A DNA stretch of 10,706 nucleotides from an uncultured Sphingobacteriales bacterium (GCA_946479435.1 CAMLFX010000101.1:1-10706), one strand, 5' to 3'. Numbered from the stretch's first letter, positions 1 through 7,890 are shown. Notes: generated by a model from the letters alone, not told the origin. Program-made: numbers and translations.

Positions 1-838
1 TCATGCGTATATATTCTTCGGCAGTAGTTAGGTTTTTGGTACCACGTATACGTTTCAACAGCGTATCTACATCCTGGAAGGTCCAAGGTATAAATGCGAT
101 AAAACCCTTTGCTCCTTCAGGTTTCTTAGCCTGTACTTCACGTATTTTCACCAAGTGCTCAAAGCGTTCTTCCAATGTTTCCACATGGCCAAACATCATA
201 GTAGCTGTAGTGGTCAACCCGATTTTATGTGCTTCGTGCATTATATCCAACCACTCTTGCGCACCGCATTTACCTTTCGATATCAGCCTGCGCACACGGT
301 CGTTCAATATCTCCGCACCTGGGCCCGGCATACTATCCATACCTGCAGCTTTCAAAGCAAGCAAAGCTTCGCGATGACTAACACCCGAAACCTTACAGAT
401 ATGTGCTACTTCGGGTGGGCCTAACGCATGTAGTTTCAGGTTAGGATATAGTTCTTTCAGTTGCTTGAAGAGGTCAACGTAATAGTCTAAACCTAGTTCC
501 GGGTTATGGCCACCTTGCAATAACAATTGCTCTCCACCATATCGGAATGTTTCCTCAATCTTTACCTTATAGGTCTCTATATCAGTAACATAACCCTCAG
601 CATGACCGGGTATGCGGTAGAAATTGCAAAACTTACAGTTAGCCACACAAGTATTGGTGGTGTTCATGTTCCTGTCTATAATCCAGGTAACCTTACCATG
701 TGGCAGCTGAATTTTACGTAGCTCATTAGCTATGTACATCAAATCGGTTAACGGGGCATTTTCAAACAGGAACACACCTTCTTCCGCACTTAAAAACTCA
801 AATCGCATGGCGCGATCGTACAACTCTGATAATTGCAT
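1..838 (-). CDS. mqnC: Cyclic dehypoxanthinyl futalosine synthase MqnC (radical SAM), partial at the left edge
   Basis: The minus-strand frame from ATG at 838 runs open to the window edge (279 codons present; the usual length is about 370, so roughly the last 90 residues are missing). A radical-SAM cluster motif C-x3-C-x2-C lies at residues 64, 68 and 71 (CVANCKFCNFYR), preceded by IIDRNMNTTNTC, which matches MqnC better than the related aminofutalosine synthase MqnE. Further family signatures are LLLQGGHNP (about 111-119), ALGPPEVAHI and TTATMMFGHVE. MqnC cyclises dehypoxanthine futalosine with SAM and a 4Fe-4S cluster in the futalosine pathway to menaquinone, in the cytosol. No other mqn gene is in the window. 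An exact TAnnTTTG box lies 23 nt upstream of the ATG, and the gene is divergent from the MerR gene. The family call is from motifs recognised by eye. Confidence 0.93.
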   Translation of the reverse strand, partial: MQLSELYDRAMRFEFLSAEEGVFLFENAPLTDLMYIANELRKIQLPHGKVTWIIDRNMNTTNTCVANCKFCNFYRIPGHAEGYVTDIETYKVKIEETFRYGGEQLLLQGGHNPELGLDYYVDLFKQLKELYPNLKLHALGPPEVAHICKVSGVSHREALLALKAAGMDSMPGPGAEILNDRVRRLISKGKCGAQEWLDIMHEAHKIGLTTTATMMFGHVETLEERFEHLVKIREVQAKKPEGAKGFIAFIPWTFQDVDTLLKRIRGTKNLTTAEEYIRM

Positions 839-861
839 GAAAACAGAAATGTGATAATCAA

Positions 862-869
862 CAAAATTA
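862..869 (-). promoter_or_regulatory. Bacteroidota-type -7 promoter box for mqnC
   Basis: The minus strand reads TAATTTTG, an exact match to TAnnTTTG, with 23 nt between it and the mqnC ATG. A TTTG on the same strand at 895-898 could be the -33 element, but the 25-nt spacing is longer than the usual 19-21 or so. Not experimentally supported. Confidence 0.5.
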
Positions 870-974
870 GCGTAAAATATGCTCAGGAACTATACAAAAT
901 CACAATGGGCAGATAAGTTAAAATCCAAACCTACATTCCTAATATGGAAGTAATTTTTGTTATTTTGTAGCTAG

Positions 975-1550
975 ATGGCAACTGGTATACTTACTTTATT
1001 TGGCGAAGAAGAACTGGCCCCGGAGGATATTAATGCCGTAGGCAAAAGCCGTGCGGTGCCCAAAGAAAAAAAAACTCCCGAAAAAAAAGCACCTAAAGCT
1101 GTAGTTGAAGCACCTTCGCCCACACCGGTTGCAAAACCTAAAGAAAAAGCTAAACCGGTAAAGCCCGCTGCTAAAAAAACGGCAAAGGAAAAAAAGGAAG
1201 AAGGAAACAAGACCGAAATACTGGAAGGCTGGGTACCTGAAAAGCAATATTATTCTATAGGCGAGGTAGCTACATTGTTTAAAGTAGCTACTTCTCATAT
1301 ACGTTTCTGGACAAAGGAATTTGATATGCGCGTGCGCACCACCCGCAAAGGCGACCGCCTTTATGCCCCTGACCAGATAAAAGAGTTACGCGCTATATAC
1401 AACCTTGTAAAAGAGCGTGGCTATACTATAAGTGGTGCCAAAACCAAGCTCAAAACCGATAAGAAGGGTGCTGTGGAAACTATCGATTTGAAACAGTCGC
1501 TGCTACAACTTAGGAATAAACTACTACATATAAGAAACCAGCTGGGATAA
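975..1550 (+). CDS. MerR-family transcriptional regulator with a long basic N-terminal tail
   Basis: 191 residues in two parts. Residues 1 to about 88 are low complexity, dominated by Lys, Ala, Pro and Glu, and are probably disordered. Residues 91-160 form a MerR-type winged HTH: YYSIGEVATLFKVATSHIRFW is the helix-turn-helix, followed by a wing (TTRKGDRLYAPDQI) and an IYNLVKERGYTISGAK helix. A short coiled segment at about 169-190 could dimerise. There is no cysteine-bearing metal site and no effector-binding domain, so the ligand, if any, is not predictable. The ATG at 975 is the only sensible start; just upstream are near-matches to the TAnnTTTG box (TA-ATT-TTTG at 951-959, TATTTTG at 961-967). 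Such short MerR proteins occur widely in Bacteroidota. It probably shares a transcript with the thioredoxin-like gene, which starts 2 nt after its stop. Confidence 0.85.
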   Translation: MATGILTLFGEEELAPEDINAVGKSRAVPKEKKTPEKKAPKAVVEAPSPTPVAKPKEKAKPVKPAAKKTAKEKKEEGNKTEILEGWVPEKQYYSIGEVATLFKVATSHIRFWTKEFDMRVRTTRKGDRLYAPDQIKELRAIYNLVKERGYTISGAKTKLKTDKKGAVETIDLKQSLLQLRNKLLHIRNQLG

Positions 1551-1552
1551 GA

Positions 1553-2065
1553 ATGAGAACAATACTTACAGTAATGACGATGCTTATAAACTTAAGCGCC
1601 ATGGCGCAATCTGATTTTGAAATATCGAAAGATGCCGAAAATGGTGCAGTAGTATATAAAGGTGCGTTCAGTATTGATGATATGCATAAGGAGGCCTCTT
1701 TCAGTTGGATGGATAATGGCATTAATAGCTATAAACCGAATGATAAAGATGTAGCATTCCTGAAAGCAAAACTTCCTGCCTATAAAATGGTTGTAGTATT
1801 AGGTACCTGGTGCGAAGACTCTCAAAACCTGGTTCCTAAGCTATACAAAACTTTGCAGGAAAGTGGTTACCCCATGTCTCAATTACAATTGTTCGGTGCC
1901 GACAGAACTAAACACACCAAGAATAACGAACACGAGCTTTACAATATCAAATTTGTACCTACCATTATTCTAATAAAAGACGGTAAAGAAGTTGGCCGCA
2001 TTGTAGAAACAGTGCAAAAGAGTATTGAGGCCGATCTTGTAAGCATTATAGAAAAGAGCAAATAA
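1553..2065 (+). CDS. Secreted thioredoxin-fold protein with a single active-site cysteine (CxxS)
   Basis: 170 residues. The N-terminus is hydrophobic (MRTILTVMTMLINLSAMA, then QSD) and looks like a Sec signal peptide with cleavage near residue 18, so the product is probably periplasmic. The thioredoxin core follows: a beta strand KMVVVLGTWCEDS with W86 and C87 but Ser at position 90 in place of the resolving cysteine, then FVPTIILIKDGKEVGRIVE with the cis-proline at 136. Family knowledge: CxxS proteins cannot form the intramolecular disulfide, so they tend to act in mixed-disulfide, isomerase-like or non-redox roles. Related WCEDS/T proteins are common in Bacteroidota. The gene sits 2 nt after the MerR-type gene, implying co-transcription. 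The substrate is unknown. Confidence 0.82.
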   Translation: MRTILTVMTMLINLSAMAQSDFEISKDAENGAVVYKGAFSIDDMHKEASFSWMDNGINSYKPNDKDVAFLKAKLPAYKMVVVLGTWCEDSQNLVPKLYKTLQESGYPMSQLQLFGADRTKHTKNNEHELYNIKFVPTIILIKDGKEVGRIVETVQKSIEADLVSIIEKSK

Positions 2066-2083
2066 TCTGCTTCTTTTTACTAA

Positions 2084-2101
2084 TAAGTACATTAAGTACA
2101 T
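2084..2101 (+). repeat. Tandem 9-bp direct repeat in the hutH promoter
   Basis: TAAGTACAT occurs twice with no gap (2084-2092 and 2093-2101). The second copy supplies the first five bases of the -7 box. Each copy contains the palindrome GTAC. It may be a slippage duplication or a repeated operator half-site. Confidence 0.8.
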
Positions 2102-2104
2102 TTG
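2097..2104 (+). promoter_or_regulatory. Bacteroidota-type -7 promoter box for hutH
   Basis: TACATTTG is an exact TAnnTTTG match, 21 nt before the ATG at 2126. No clear -33 TTTG is visible. Transcription would be expected to begin near 2111, giving a leader of about 15 nt, and this argues against the in-frame TTG at 2102 as the start. Confidence 0.58.
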
Positions 2105-2125
2105 CTGCCATTAATACAATGCAGC

Positions 2126-3610
2126 ATGCAACTACCTGAGCATATATCTATCGATAGCCTTAAGAATTTTCATGCCGACCAGATCGGCTTATCGCAGGAA
2201 GCCATAAACAGAATAACTACCAACCGTGCATATCTCGATGAGATACTGAAAGGTGGTAAAACTTATTACGGCATCAATACAGGTTTTGGTTCTTTATGCA
2301 ATGTGCGTGTAGATGATAATGAGCTATCGCAACTTCAGGAAAACTTGGTTTGCTCGCATGCATGTGGTATGGGCGATGAAGTACCCCAGGAAATTGTACG
2401 CCTCATGTTATTATTGAAGGTACACGGCCTTAGTCAGGGCTACAGTGGTGTACGCCAGGAAATTGTACAACGACTTGTCGATTTTTACAATCTCGGTATT
2501 CACCCTGTAGTATTTGAACTGGGTTCATTAGGCGCTTCCGGCGATCTGGCTCCATTAGCCCATCTATGCTTACCAATATTGGGTAAAGGTGAAGTGTACT
2601 ACAAGGGACAAAAAAGGCCTGCTGATGAAGTATTGAAAGAAGCAGGTTTAGAGCCAATGCCTTTATCAGCAAAAGAAGGTCTGGCATTACTGAACGGTAC
2701 CCAATTCATGAGTAGCTATGCAACCTGGTCATTGACTGCCGCAAAAAGATTATCTGTTTGGGCCGATGTAATTGGTGCCTTATCTGCCGATGCATTTATG
2801 GCGAAAGATGAACCATTCAAACACCCTATACATCGTGTACGTCCACACAAAGGACAAATAGATACTGCGCAAAGAATACTCCAATTATTGCAAGGCAGTG
2901 GTATGCAAGAAGTTAAAAAAGAACAGGTACAAGATCCTTATTCTTTCCGTTGCATGCCGCAAGTACATGGTGCCACTAAAGATGTAATAGATACAGTAAC
3001 CAACGTAGTAGAGATCGAGATCAATTCTGTAACGGATAACCCGATCGTATTTCACGATGAAGATGCCATAATGAGCGGCGGTAACTTCCATGGTCAACCA
3101 CTAGCTTTACATTTAGATTTTTTAGCTATTGCTATGGCTGAGCTGGCAAATATTTCAGAACGCCGTACTTATTTACTGGTAAGCGGACAAAGAAATCTTG
3201 CACCATTCCTTGCTCCTGATGCAGGTGTGAACAGCGGTTTCATGATAGCGCAATACACAGCAGCAGCTATCGTTAGTCAGAATAAGCAATATTGCACACC
3301 AGCTTCTGTTGATAGTATTGTAAGCAGCAACGGACAGGAAGACCATGTAAGTATGGGTGCTAACGCAGCAACCAAACTGCGTAAAGTAATTTTGAACGTT
3401 CAACGTGTATTAGCAATAGAATTGTTGACTGCCGCACAGGCTATGGATATGCGCAGGCCACTTAAAACTTCTGAGCCCCTGGAAAAACTATGGAGAGCGC
3501 TCCGTAAAGAAACCAGCTTTATGGGTAAGGATCGTGTACTACACTACGACATGATAGCTGCTGAAAATCTGCTGTCGCAAGATGTTGAAGCAATTATTGG
3601 CAAGATCTAA
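2126..3610 (+). CDS. hutH: Histidine ammonia-lyase
   Basis: 494 residues from the ATG at 2126, close to the usual 500 or so. It removes ammonia from L-histidine to give urocanate, the first step of histidine degradation, in the cytosol. The MIO-forming Ala-Ser-Gly is at 137-139 within GSLGASGDLAPLAHL. Other lyase-family active-site signatures are YYGINTGFG (Tyr about 48), LVCSHACG (His about 78), LLNGTQ (Asn about 190), DPYSFRCMPQVHG (Tyr 272, Arg 275) and NGQEDHVSMG (Glu about 405). The Gln-Glu in the last motif is typical of histidine rather than phenylalanine or tyrosine lyases. A longer in-frame reading from TTG 2102 overlaps the promoter box and is not preferred. No hutU, hutI or formiminoglutamate gene is adjacent, so the rest of the pathway, if present, is elsewhere. 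The TAA overlaps the TAG of the convergent glycosyltransferase gene. Confidence 0.93.
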   Translation: MQLPEHISIDSLKNFHADQIGLSQEAINRITTNRAYLDEILKGGKTYYGINTGFGSLCNVRVDDNELSQLQENLVCSHACGMGDEVPQEIVRLMLLLKVHGLSQGYSGVRQEIVQRLVDFYNLGIHPVVFELGSLGASGDLAPLAHLCLPILGKGEVYYKGQKRPADEVLKEAGLEPMPLSAKEGLALLNGTQFMSSYATWSLTAAKRLSVWADVIGALSADAFMAKDEPFKHPIHRVRPHKGQIDTAQRILQLLQGSGMQEVKKEQVQDPYSFRCMPQVHGATKDVIDTVTNVVEIEINSVTDNPIVFHDEDAIMSGGNFHGQPLALHLDFLAIAMAELANISERRTYLLVSGQRNLAPFLAPDAGVNSGFMIAQYTAAAIVSQNKQYCTPASVDSIVSSNGQEDHVSMGANAATKLRKVILNVQRVLAIELLTAAQAMDMRRPLKTSEPLEKLWRALRKETSFMGKDRVLHYDMIAAENLLSQDVEAIIGKI

Positions 3611-4479
3611 ATAAGCTTATAGTTCTTATAATTAAAATCGAGCCCGGTAGTTTTTGCTACCAGGCTTTTTATTTTTTCTTTCAGCGGAGTATTGTTGAAC
3701 GTTACATTGTAATCGAATTTCCAGTTCTTCTGTGCAATGCGCTCATTTATTACGGCCGGATGTGTGCCTTTGAATAGTTCCAATGCATCAATATGTGCTA
3801 CGTAATCAAATGCATCAGCCTTTGCAATATTCTTGTCTATCCATTCATCATCATGCCATAGCTTATTAAATTCTTCACGCTTGCGCTGCATGGCTGCAGG
3901 TTCTTTTACCCAACCATAATGATAGATATAAGCATCAATAGCTTTCACCCTTAGTTTCTCATTCTTGCCTTTTCTAAAACCCTGCGCATCGCGGTAAGAA
4001 TAGAAACCTTTATCGTTACGGATGATACGTATCTCGTTTTGATACCATTGTGATGATGTACCTACATAATCGTAAGAGCCATAGAAGTGCAGGTACTTGA
4101 ACAGCAATCCTTCTACTTCTTTTTTGTCTTTCCATTGCTGCATACCTGCTCTTATTGCCGCATGATATTTTTCATGCACTACTTCATCGCCTTGTATATA
4201 AAAACACCAATCAGTATCATCATCTATCGCATGGAAGGCTTTATTAGTTTCTTCAGCAAGTACTTGTCCACTGGTACGCAGGCTATCGTCCCATACGGTT
4301 TCTATTATTCTTATTTTATCAGGGGCAATACTTTTTATCAACTCAAGCGTTGCATCTTCCGACCTGCCAACTGCAACAACAAAATCATCGCACACCGGTA
4401 GTATAGAGCGTATCGCTTCAACTATGGGATAATCGTATTTGATTGCATTTCGAATAAAAGTAAAACCTGTAACCTTCAT
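3607..4479 (-). CDS. Family-2-like glycosyltransferase
   Basis: 290 residues, cytosolic, no membrane segment seen. The N-terminus MKVTGFTFIRNAIKYDYP, then VEAIRSILPVCDDFVVAVGRSEDAT, fits the nucleotide-sugar-binding start of GT-A fold (GT2-type) enzymes: a beta strand followed by a conserved Arg-Asn and an acidic turn. WCFYIQGDEVVHE at about 91-103 fits the position of the metal-binding DxD-like motif. The middle and C-terminal parts (WYQNEIRIIRNDKGFYSYRDAQGF, HYGWVKEP) resemble Bacteroidota GT2 proteins of unknown acceptor. It starts 16 nt after the stop of the patatin-like gene on the same strand, so the two are probably one operon and may both act on membrane or envelope glycolipids; that link is inference. 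Its stop codon overlaps the hutH stop. Confidence 0.75.
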   Translation of the reverse strand: MKVTGFTFIRNAIKYDYPIVEAIRSILPVCDDFVVAVGRSEDATLELIKSIAPDKIRIIETVWDDSLRTSGQVLAEETNKAFHAIDDDTDWCFYIQGDEVVHEKYHAAIRAGMQQWKDKKEVEGLLFKYLHFYGSYDYVGTSSQWYQNEIRIIRNDKGFYSYRDAQGFRKGKNEKLRVKAIDAYIYHYGWVKEPAAMQRKREEFNKLWHDDEWIDKNIAKADAFDYVAHIDALELFKGTHPAVINERIAQKNWKFDYNVTFNNTPLKEKIKSLVAKTTGLDFNYKNYKLI

Positions 4480-4495
4480 TGGGAGTGTAAATTAA

Positions 4496-6745
4496 CTATT
4501 GCAACGTATCAAGCAATTGTACCAGTCTCGTAACTGCATACTGGTTCTCAGTATTGTAAATGGAAGAAAGTATGCCGCTCTTTTCTTTCGCAGTAAGGTG
4601 AAAATTAAGTGCTGCAGCCTTTGCATTCTCTTCAGGCCTGTATTGCATACTTATTACCTCTAGTTTACCATCAAGAAAATAAGGTGCATAGTCTTTTATA
4701 TAACCATGGTAATATGACTGGAACGGCTCCCATTTCTCCTGTATCACAAACACTGGGTTTACTAACATTTTACCAAGTGTATTCATATTGCTTTCCGGAA
4801 ATACTTCATGCTCTTTAGTATCTCTTATTTCCAGGTATATAACTTTGCTTGCGTTTTTCTTCAACCAATCCCGCAATACAAACATGTACCTGCTAGCCAC
4901 TTCCATGCCGAAGTTATCCCTGAAACCTGCATCCATAATATTCATGGCTGGGTTGCCGGGCAGTTTAACAACCGGCAGTATATAAGGGAAGGTAGCATTC
5001 ATGCGCAAGGCTGTAACAAGTCTTAAGTTATAAGGGTCCTGACCATGAAAAAACGCGCCGAAATCTATGGCATCTATCGCTGGTGGATAAACAGTATCGG
5101 CTAATGCATAAGCCGGCTGTGTAAGATATCCAAGTGGCAAAGCCCCAATCATCAGTTTGCGACCATCATTTATAATAGTACCGTTAATGATCATCGCGGG
5201 TATATTTCCCTCAGCCTCCGCAGCGTGGTAATCTCTTATTTTTTTACCTAATGCCCCTTCAGTATTATATATCAGTTCTTGCTCCATGGCATAACCACGG
5301 TCTTTGTTATAGGAGTATCCATCCACTTTTACCTTACTAAATGGGGAAACAAGATCGATACTGGCAAAAGAAAATATTATGGCATTCAGCAAATCCTTGC
5401 CAACATTTTCCTGAAAACGTTCATCATACAAATTTTCTAATTTACCTTCTGCATGCTCTTGGTGCAGCTCTCGCCAATAAGAAGCACCTATCATACCTCC
5501 CGATGCACCTGTTAACAGCACGGCACTTTTAGACAGTTGCCCCTTCGTAATACTATCTACATATTGCAGGCACCTGAATGTCCAGTAGGCCGATCGGCTG
5601 CCACCACCACTTACACTTATCACTATTACCGGTGTTTTACCATTGCTATCTATGTTTTGTTTTTCCTTCCATTTATCAAGGCGTTGTTCTTCAAGCCTTT
5701 TATCGTTTTCATATCGTGCCGGGGTAAATAGATTCTTCAAATGTTCATAGTCGTAATCGGGCTTGTTATCACTGGTGTAGTGCATACCATACGCTTTGCT
5801 TCTCAGGTCGAATACCTGCCTGCTCACCAATATGCTGATGACAGAAATTATAATGATCCAACCTAAGACCTCCCAGCTGCGCAACAAATATTTTACAGCA
5901 CCTGTTATGCTCATAATGATAGAGAAAAGTATAAGAAAGCCCGCACCTGCCGGTAATCTTAGCATTGGCTCTTCCATAAACCATCCTGAAATAATAAGCA
6001 AGAGCACCGAAAAAATAGTAGCTGTTATAGCGTTGCGATGGTGCCTTCGCAGCACTGTGCGCAATAGCCGGGGATGATACGCTTCCAGCTCCGAACATTT
6101 GCGCACTTTGAAGCGGCCCGTCAGGTAAGTATCTGCACGTATAATATCTATTTCATAGTCAAGGCTGTCATAAGGTATTATCTCGCGTATGATAGCCGGG
6201 TTGGTTATGCGTGAAAGAACTATTTTCAGCAGATCTCTGTCAACACGAAAAAAATAAAGAAAGGATGTAGTTATCACTACTGAAAAGCCGAGATAAAACC
6301 CAAGCTGTATCGTAATGATCCTGCCAATCCCTGCACGTTCGTTCAGCAACTGAAAACGTATGCTGAGAATGGAGTAAAAAATAAGAAAGATTAAGGGTAA
6401 TAAAGAGTTGTTGATACAGTACTTTAAAAAGGCGTGGCGGGTAGCCCCCATAAATGGCACACGCTGGCTGTGTATAATAAAGGTTGTAATATGCCAGGCC
6501 ATTATGAATATACCCATCGAGCAGCCCAGCATGAACATACTAAGAAAGTTGGTAGTACCTGCATATTCAGGCACAAGAAACAATGTTGAAGCTCCGAAAC
6601 TGGATGCAAAATTGCCGGTTAAAGTAAAAATAAGTACTGCCCAGAAAATAAGGAGAAACTGATATTTACGAAAATGAAGGAAGAATAGCTGTACCGGTAA
6701 AAAACGGTAAATACCTCTCATCATTTCAGTTGGTCGGCGGAACAT
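4496..6745 (-). CDS. Membrane-anchored patatin-like phospholipase
   Basis: 749 residues. The N-terminal half is membrane-embedded, with about seven hydrophobic stretches (near 29-48, 66-92, 113-130, 143-166, 240-256, 266-285 and 293-309). The C-terminal half (from about 370) is a patatin hydrolase domain: VISVSGGGSRSAYW gives the glycine-rich oxyanion loop (GGG 380-382, Arg 384), LLTGASGGMIG gives the nucleophile elbow GxSxG with Ser 415, TALRMNATFPYILP is the usual helix after the core, and NIMDAGFRDNFG carries the presumed catalytic Asp 605. The last motif is normally DGG; here it is DAG. Family knowledge: patatin domains hydrolyse acyl ester bonds of phospholipids with a Ser-Asp dyad. Start ATG 6745 is chosen; Met 8 or Met 9 are possible. 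It lies 65 nt after the ctaA stop, so it could be read from the ctaA promoter or its own, but no exact TAnnTTTG box is seen. The substrate is unknown. Confidence 0.85.
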   Translation of the reverse strand: MFRRPTEMMRGIYRFLPVQLFFLHFRKYQFLLIFWAVLIFTLTGNFASSFGASTLFLVPEYAGTTNFLSMFMLGCSMGIFIMAWHITTFIIHSQRVPFMGATRHAFLKYCINNSLLPLIFLIFYSILSIRFQLLNERAGIGRIITIQLGFYLGFSVVITTSFLYFFRVDRDLLKIVLSRITNPAIIREIIPYDSLDYEIDIIRADTYLTGRFKVRKCSELEAYHPRLLRTVLRRHHRNAITATIFSVLLLIISGWFMEEPMLRLPAGAGFLILFSIIMSITGAVKYLLRSWEVLGWIIIISVISILVSRQVFDLRSKAYGMHYTSDNKPDYDYEHLKNLFTPARYENDKRLEEQRLDKWKEKQNIDSNGKTPVIVISVSGGGSRSAYWTFRCLQYVDSITKGQLSKSAVLLTGASGGMIGASYWRELHQEHAEGKLENLYDERFQENVGKDLLNAIIFSFASIDLVSPFSKVKVDGYSYNKDRGYAMEQELIYNTEGALGKKIRDYHAAEAEGNIPAMIINGTIINDGRKLMIGALPLGYLTQPAYALADTVYPPAIDAIDFGAFFHGQDPYNLRLVTALRMNATFPYILPVVKLPGNPAMNIMDAGFRDNFGMEVASRYMFVLRDWLKKNASKVIYLEIRDTKEHEVFPESNMNTLGKMLVNPVFVIQEKWEPFQSYYHGYIKDYAPYFLDGKLEVISMQYRPEENAKAAALNFHLTAKEKSGILSSIYNTENQYAVTRLVQLLDTLQ

Positions 6746-6810
6746 TAATTTAATTTACGAATATTTTGCACTAGAACCGTCGCCAGAATGTAGTCTTTGC
6801 AATTAAATAA

Positions 6811-7872
6811 TTATTGAATCGTTTTTGCCCGGCGTATTATATACAGGTTTATTACTAACGACATCAGTAAGAACATTGCCACCATCTGGTGTGCTTCCGC
6901 AAGTATTTCAAACTGGCCAAACTTGCCAAATACAGTTTTCGGTGCACTCAATACAGTTATTACACCTAATAGTACTTGTAATAATACCAATATAAAAGGC
7001 CATTGTTTGGTTTTACCAAGCAATGTGCCTGACTGAAGCTTTGCACGTTTTGTTGCAGCACCAAACCAGAATATGATCAATGTAGCCAGCAGGTAGGCCA
7101 GTTGCCTATGCATAAAGTGCACGTTTATTGGGTGATTAATGAAGCTTTGCGCCATCAACCTGTCAGGTATCCACATGCCGTTTATAGTTGGCCATGTTGC
7201 AGCTGCCATTGCAGCCTTAAGTCCTGCCATAAATGCACCATATACCAGTTGTACACCCAATACTACAATAATCAATAGAGTAAAATTATGCAGGCGTACG
7301 CTATATGCTACTTTTTCTTTAGGCACCAGCAGCTGCAAGGCAAACCATAGGGTATAGCAAAGCAGTATCAATGCTGCTATAAAGTGTAATGCAAGTTTTA
7401 TATGGTTTACATATAGGTCGGTATCATTAAGGCCACTTGCAACCATTATCCAGCCTATGAGGCCCTGCATTGCGCCTAATATAAAGAGGATGATAAAAGG
7501 TATGATCATCTCTTTATCAAAATACTTTTTTACCAGGAAATATATAAAACCAACGGCGAAAACTACCCCTAATAAGCGGGCCCATAAGCGGTGCAACCAT
7601 TCCCAGAAAAATAAAAACTTAAAATCACTTAATTCAAAATGACTGTTCAGGTATTTGTACTGGGCAATTTGCTTATATCCGTCAAAAGCATGGTTCCAGT
7701 CTTTCTCATTCATTGGTGGCATAGCCCCCATAATAGGCTTCCATTCTGTAATAGATAGCCCTGAGCCGGTAAGGCGGGTTACCCCACCTAGTAAAACTTG
7801 TATCACTATCATCAATACCCCTGTCAGCAACCAATACGCTACCCATTTCCTCTTATCAACGGCAGTTACCAT
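6811..7872 (-). CDS. ctaA: Heme A synthase (COX15/CtaA family)
   Basis: 353 residues from the ATG at 7872. It oxidises the C8 methyl of heme O to a formyl group to give heme A for aa3-type cytochrome oxidases, in the cytoplasmic membrane. About eight membrane helices are apparent, and the first is followed by GGVTRLTGSGLSITEWKP, a hallmark of the COX15-type subfamily. The four heme-ligand histidines are recognisable: EWLHRLWAR (His 94), KLALHFIAAL (His 163), HFMHRQLAYL (His 255) and AEAHQMVAMF (His 328). The periplasmic CxxxxxxC pair seen in Bacillus-type CtaA is absent, as expected for COX15-type proteins. An in-frame TTG at 7893 overlaps the promoter box and is not preferred. No ctaB or oxidase subunit gene is in the window. 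It is divergent from the HU-like gene. Confidence 0.93.
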   Translation of the reverse strand: MVTAVDKRKWVAYWLLTGVLMIVIQVLLGGVTRLTGSGLSITEWKPIMGAMPPMNEKDWNHAFDGYKQIAQYKYLNSHFELSDFKFLFFWEWLHRLWARLLGVVFAVGFIYFLVKKYFDKEMIIPFIILFILGAMQGLIGWIMVASGLNDTDLYVNHIKLALHFIAALILLCYTLWFALQLLVPKEKVAYSVRLHNFTLLIIVVLGVQLVYGAFMAGLKAAMAAATWPTINGMWIPDRLMAQSFINHPINVHFMHRQLAYLLATLIIFWFGAATKRAKLQSGTLLGKTKQWPFILVLLQVLLGVITVLSAPKTVFGKFGQFEILAEAHQMVAMFLLMSLVINLYIIRRAKTIQ

Positions 7873-7890
7873 TGTGTAAATATTTGCACG

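Noticed and set aside
3..424. Two plus-strand open frames (3-377, 155-424)
   Set aside because: They lie antisense to mqnC, whose minus-strand frame carries clear radical-SAM motifs; their products have no recognisable pattern.
971..1298. Minus-strand frames rich in Phe, Ser and Gly opposite the MerR-type gene
   Set aside because: They are the reverse of the lysine-rich, A-rich tail codons; phenylalanine runs simply mirror AAA codons.
2066..2083. Hairpin (AGCA/TGCT) with a T run after the thioredoxin-like gene
   Set aside because: The stem is only 4 bp with a mismatch, too weak to call a terminator.
2102..2125. Upstream TTG start for hutH adding 8 residues
   Set aside because: The TTG falls within the TACATTTG promoter box, and the extra residues have no family counterpart.
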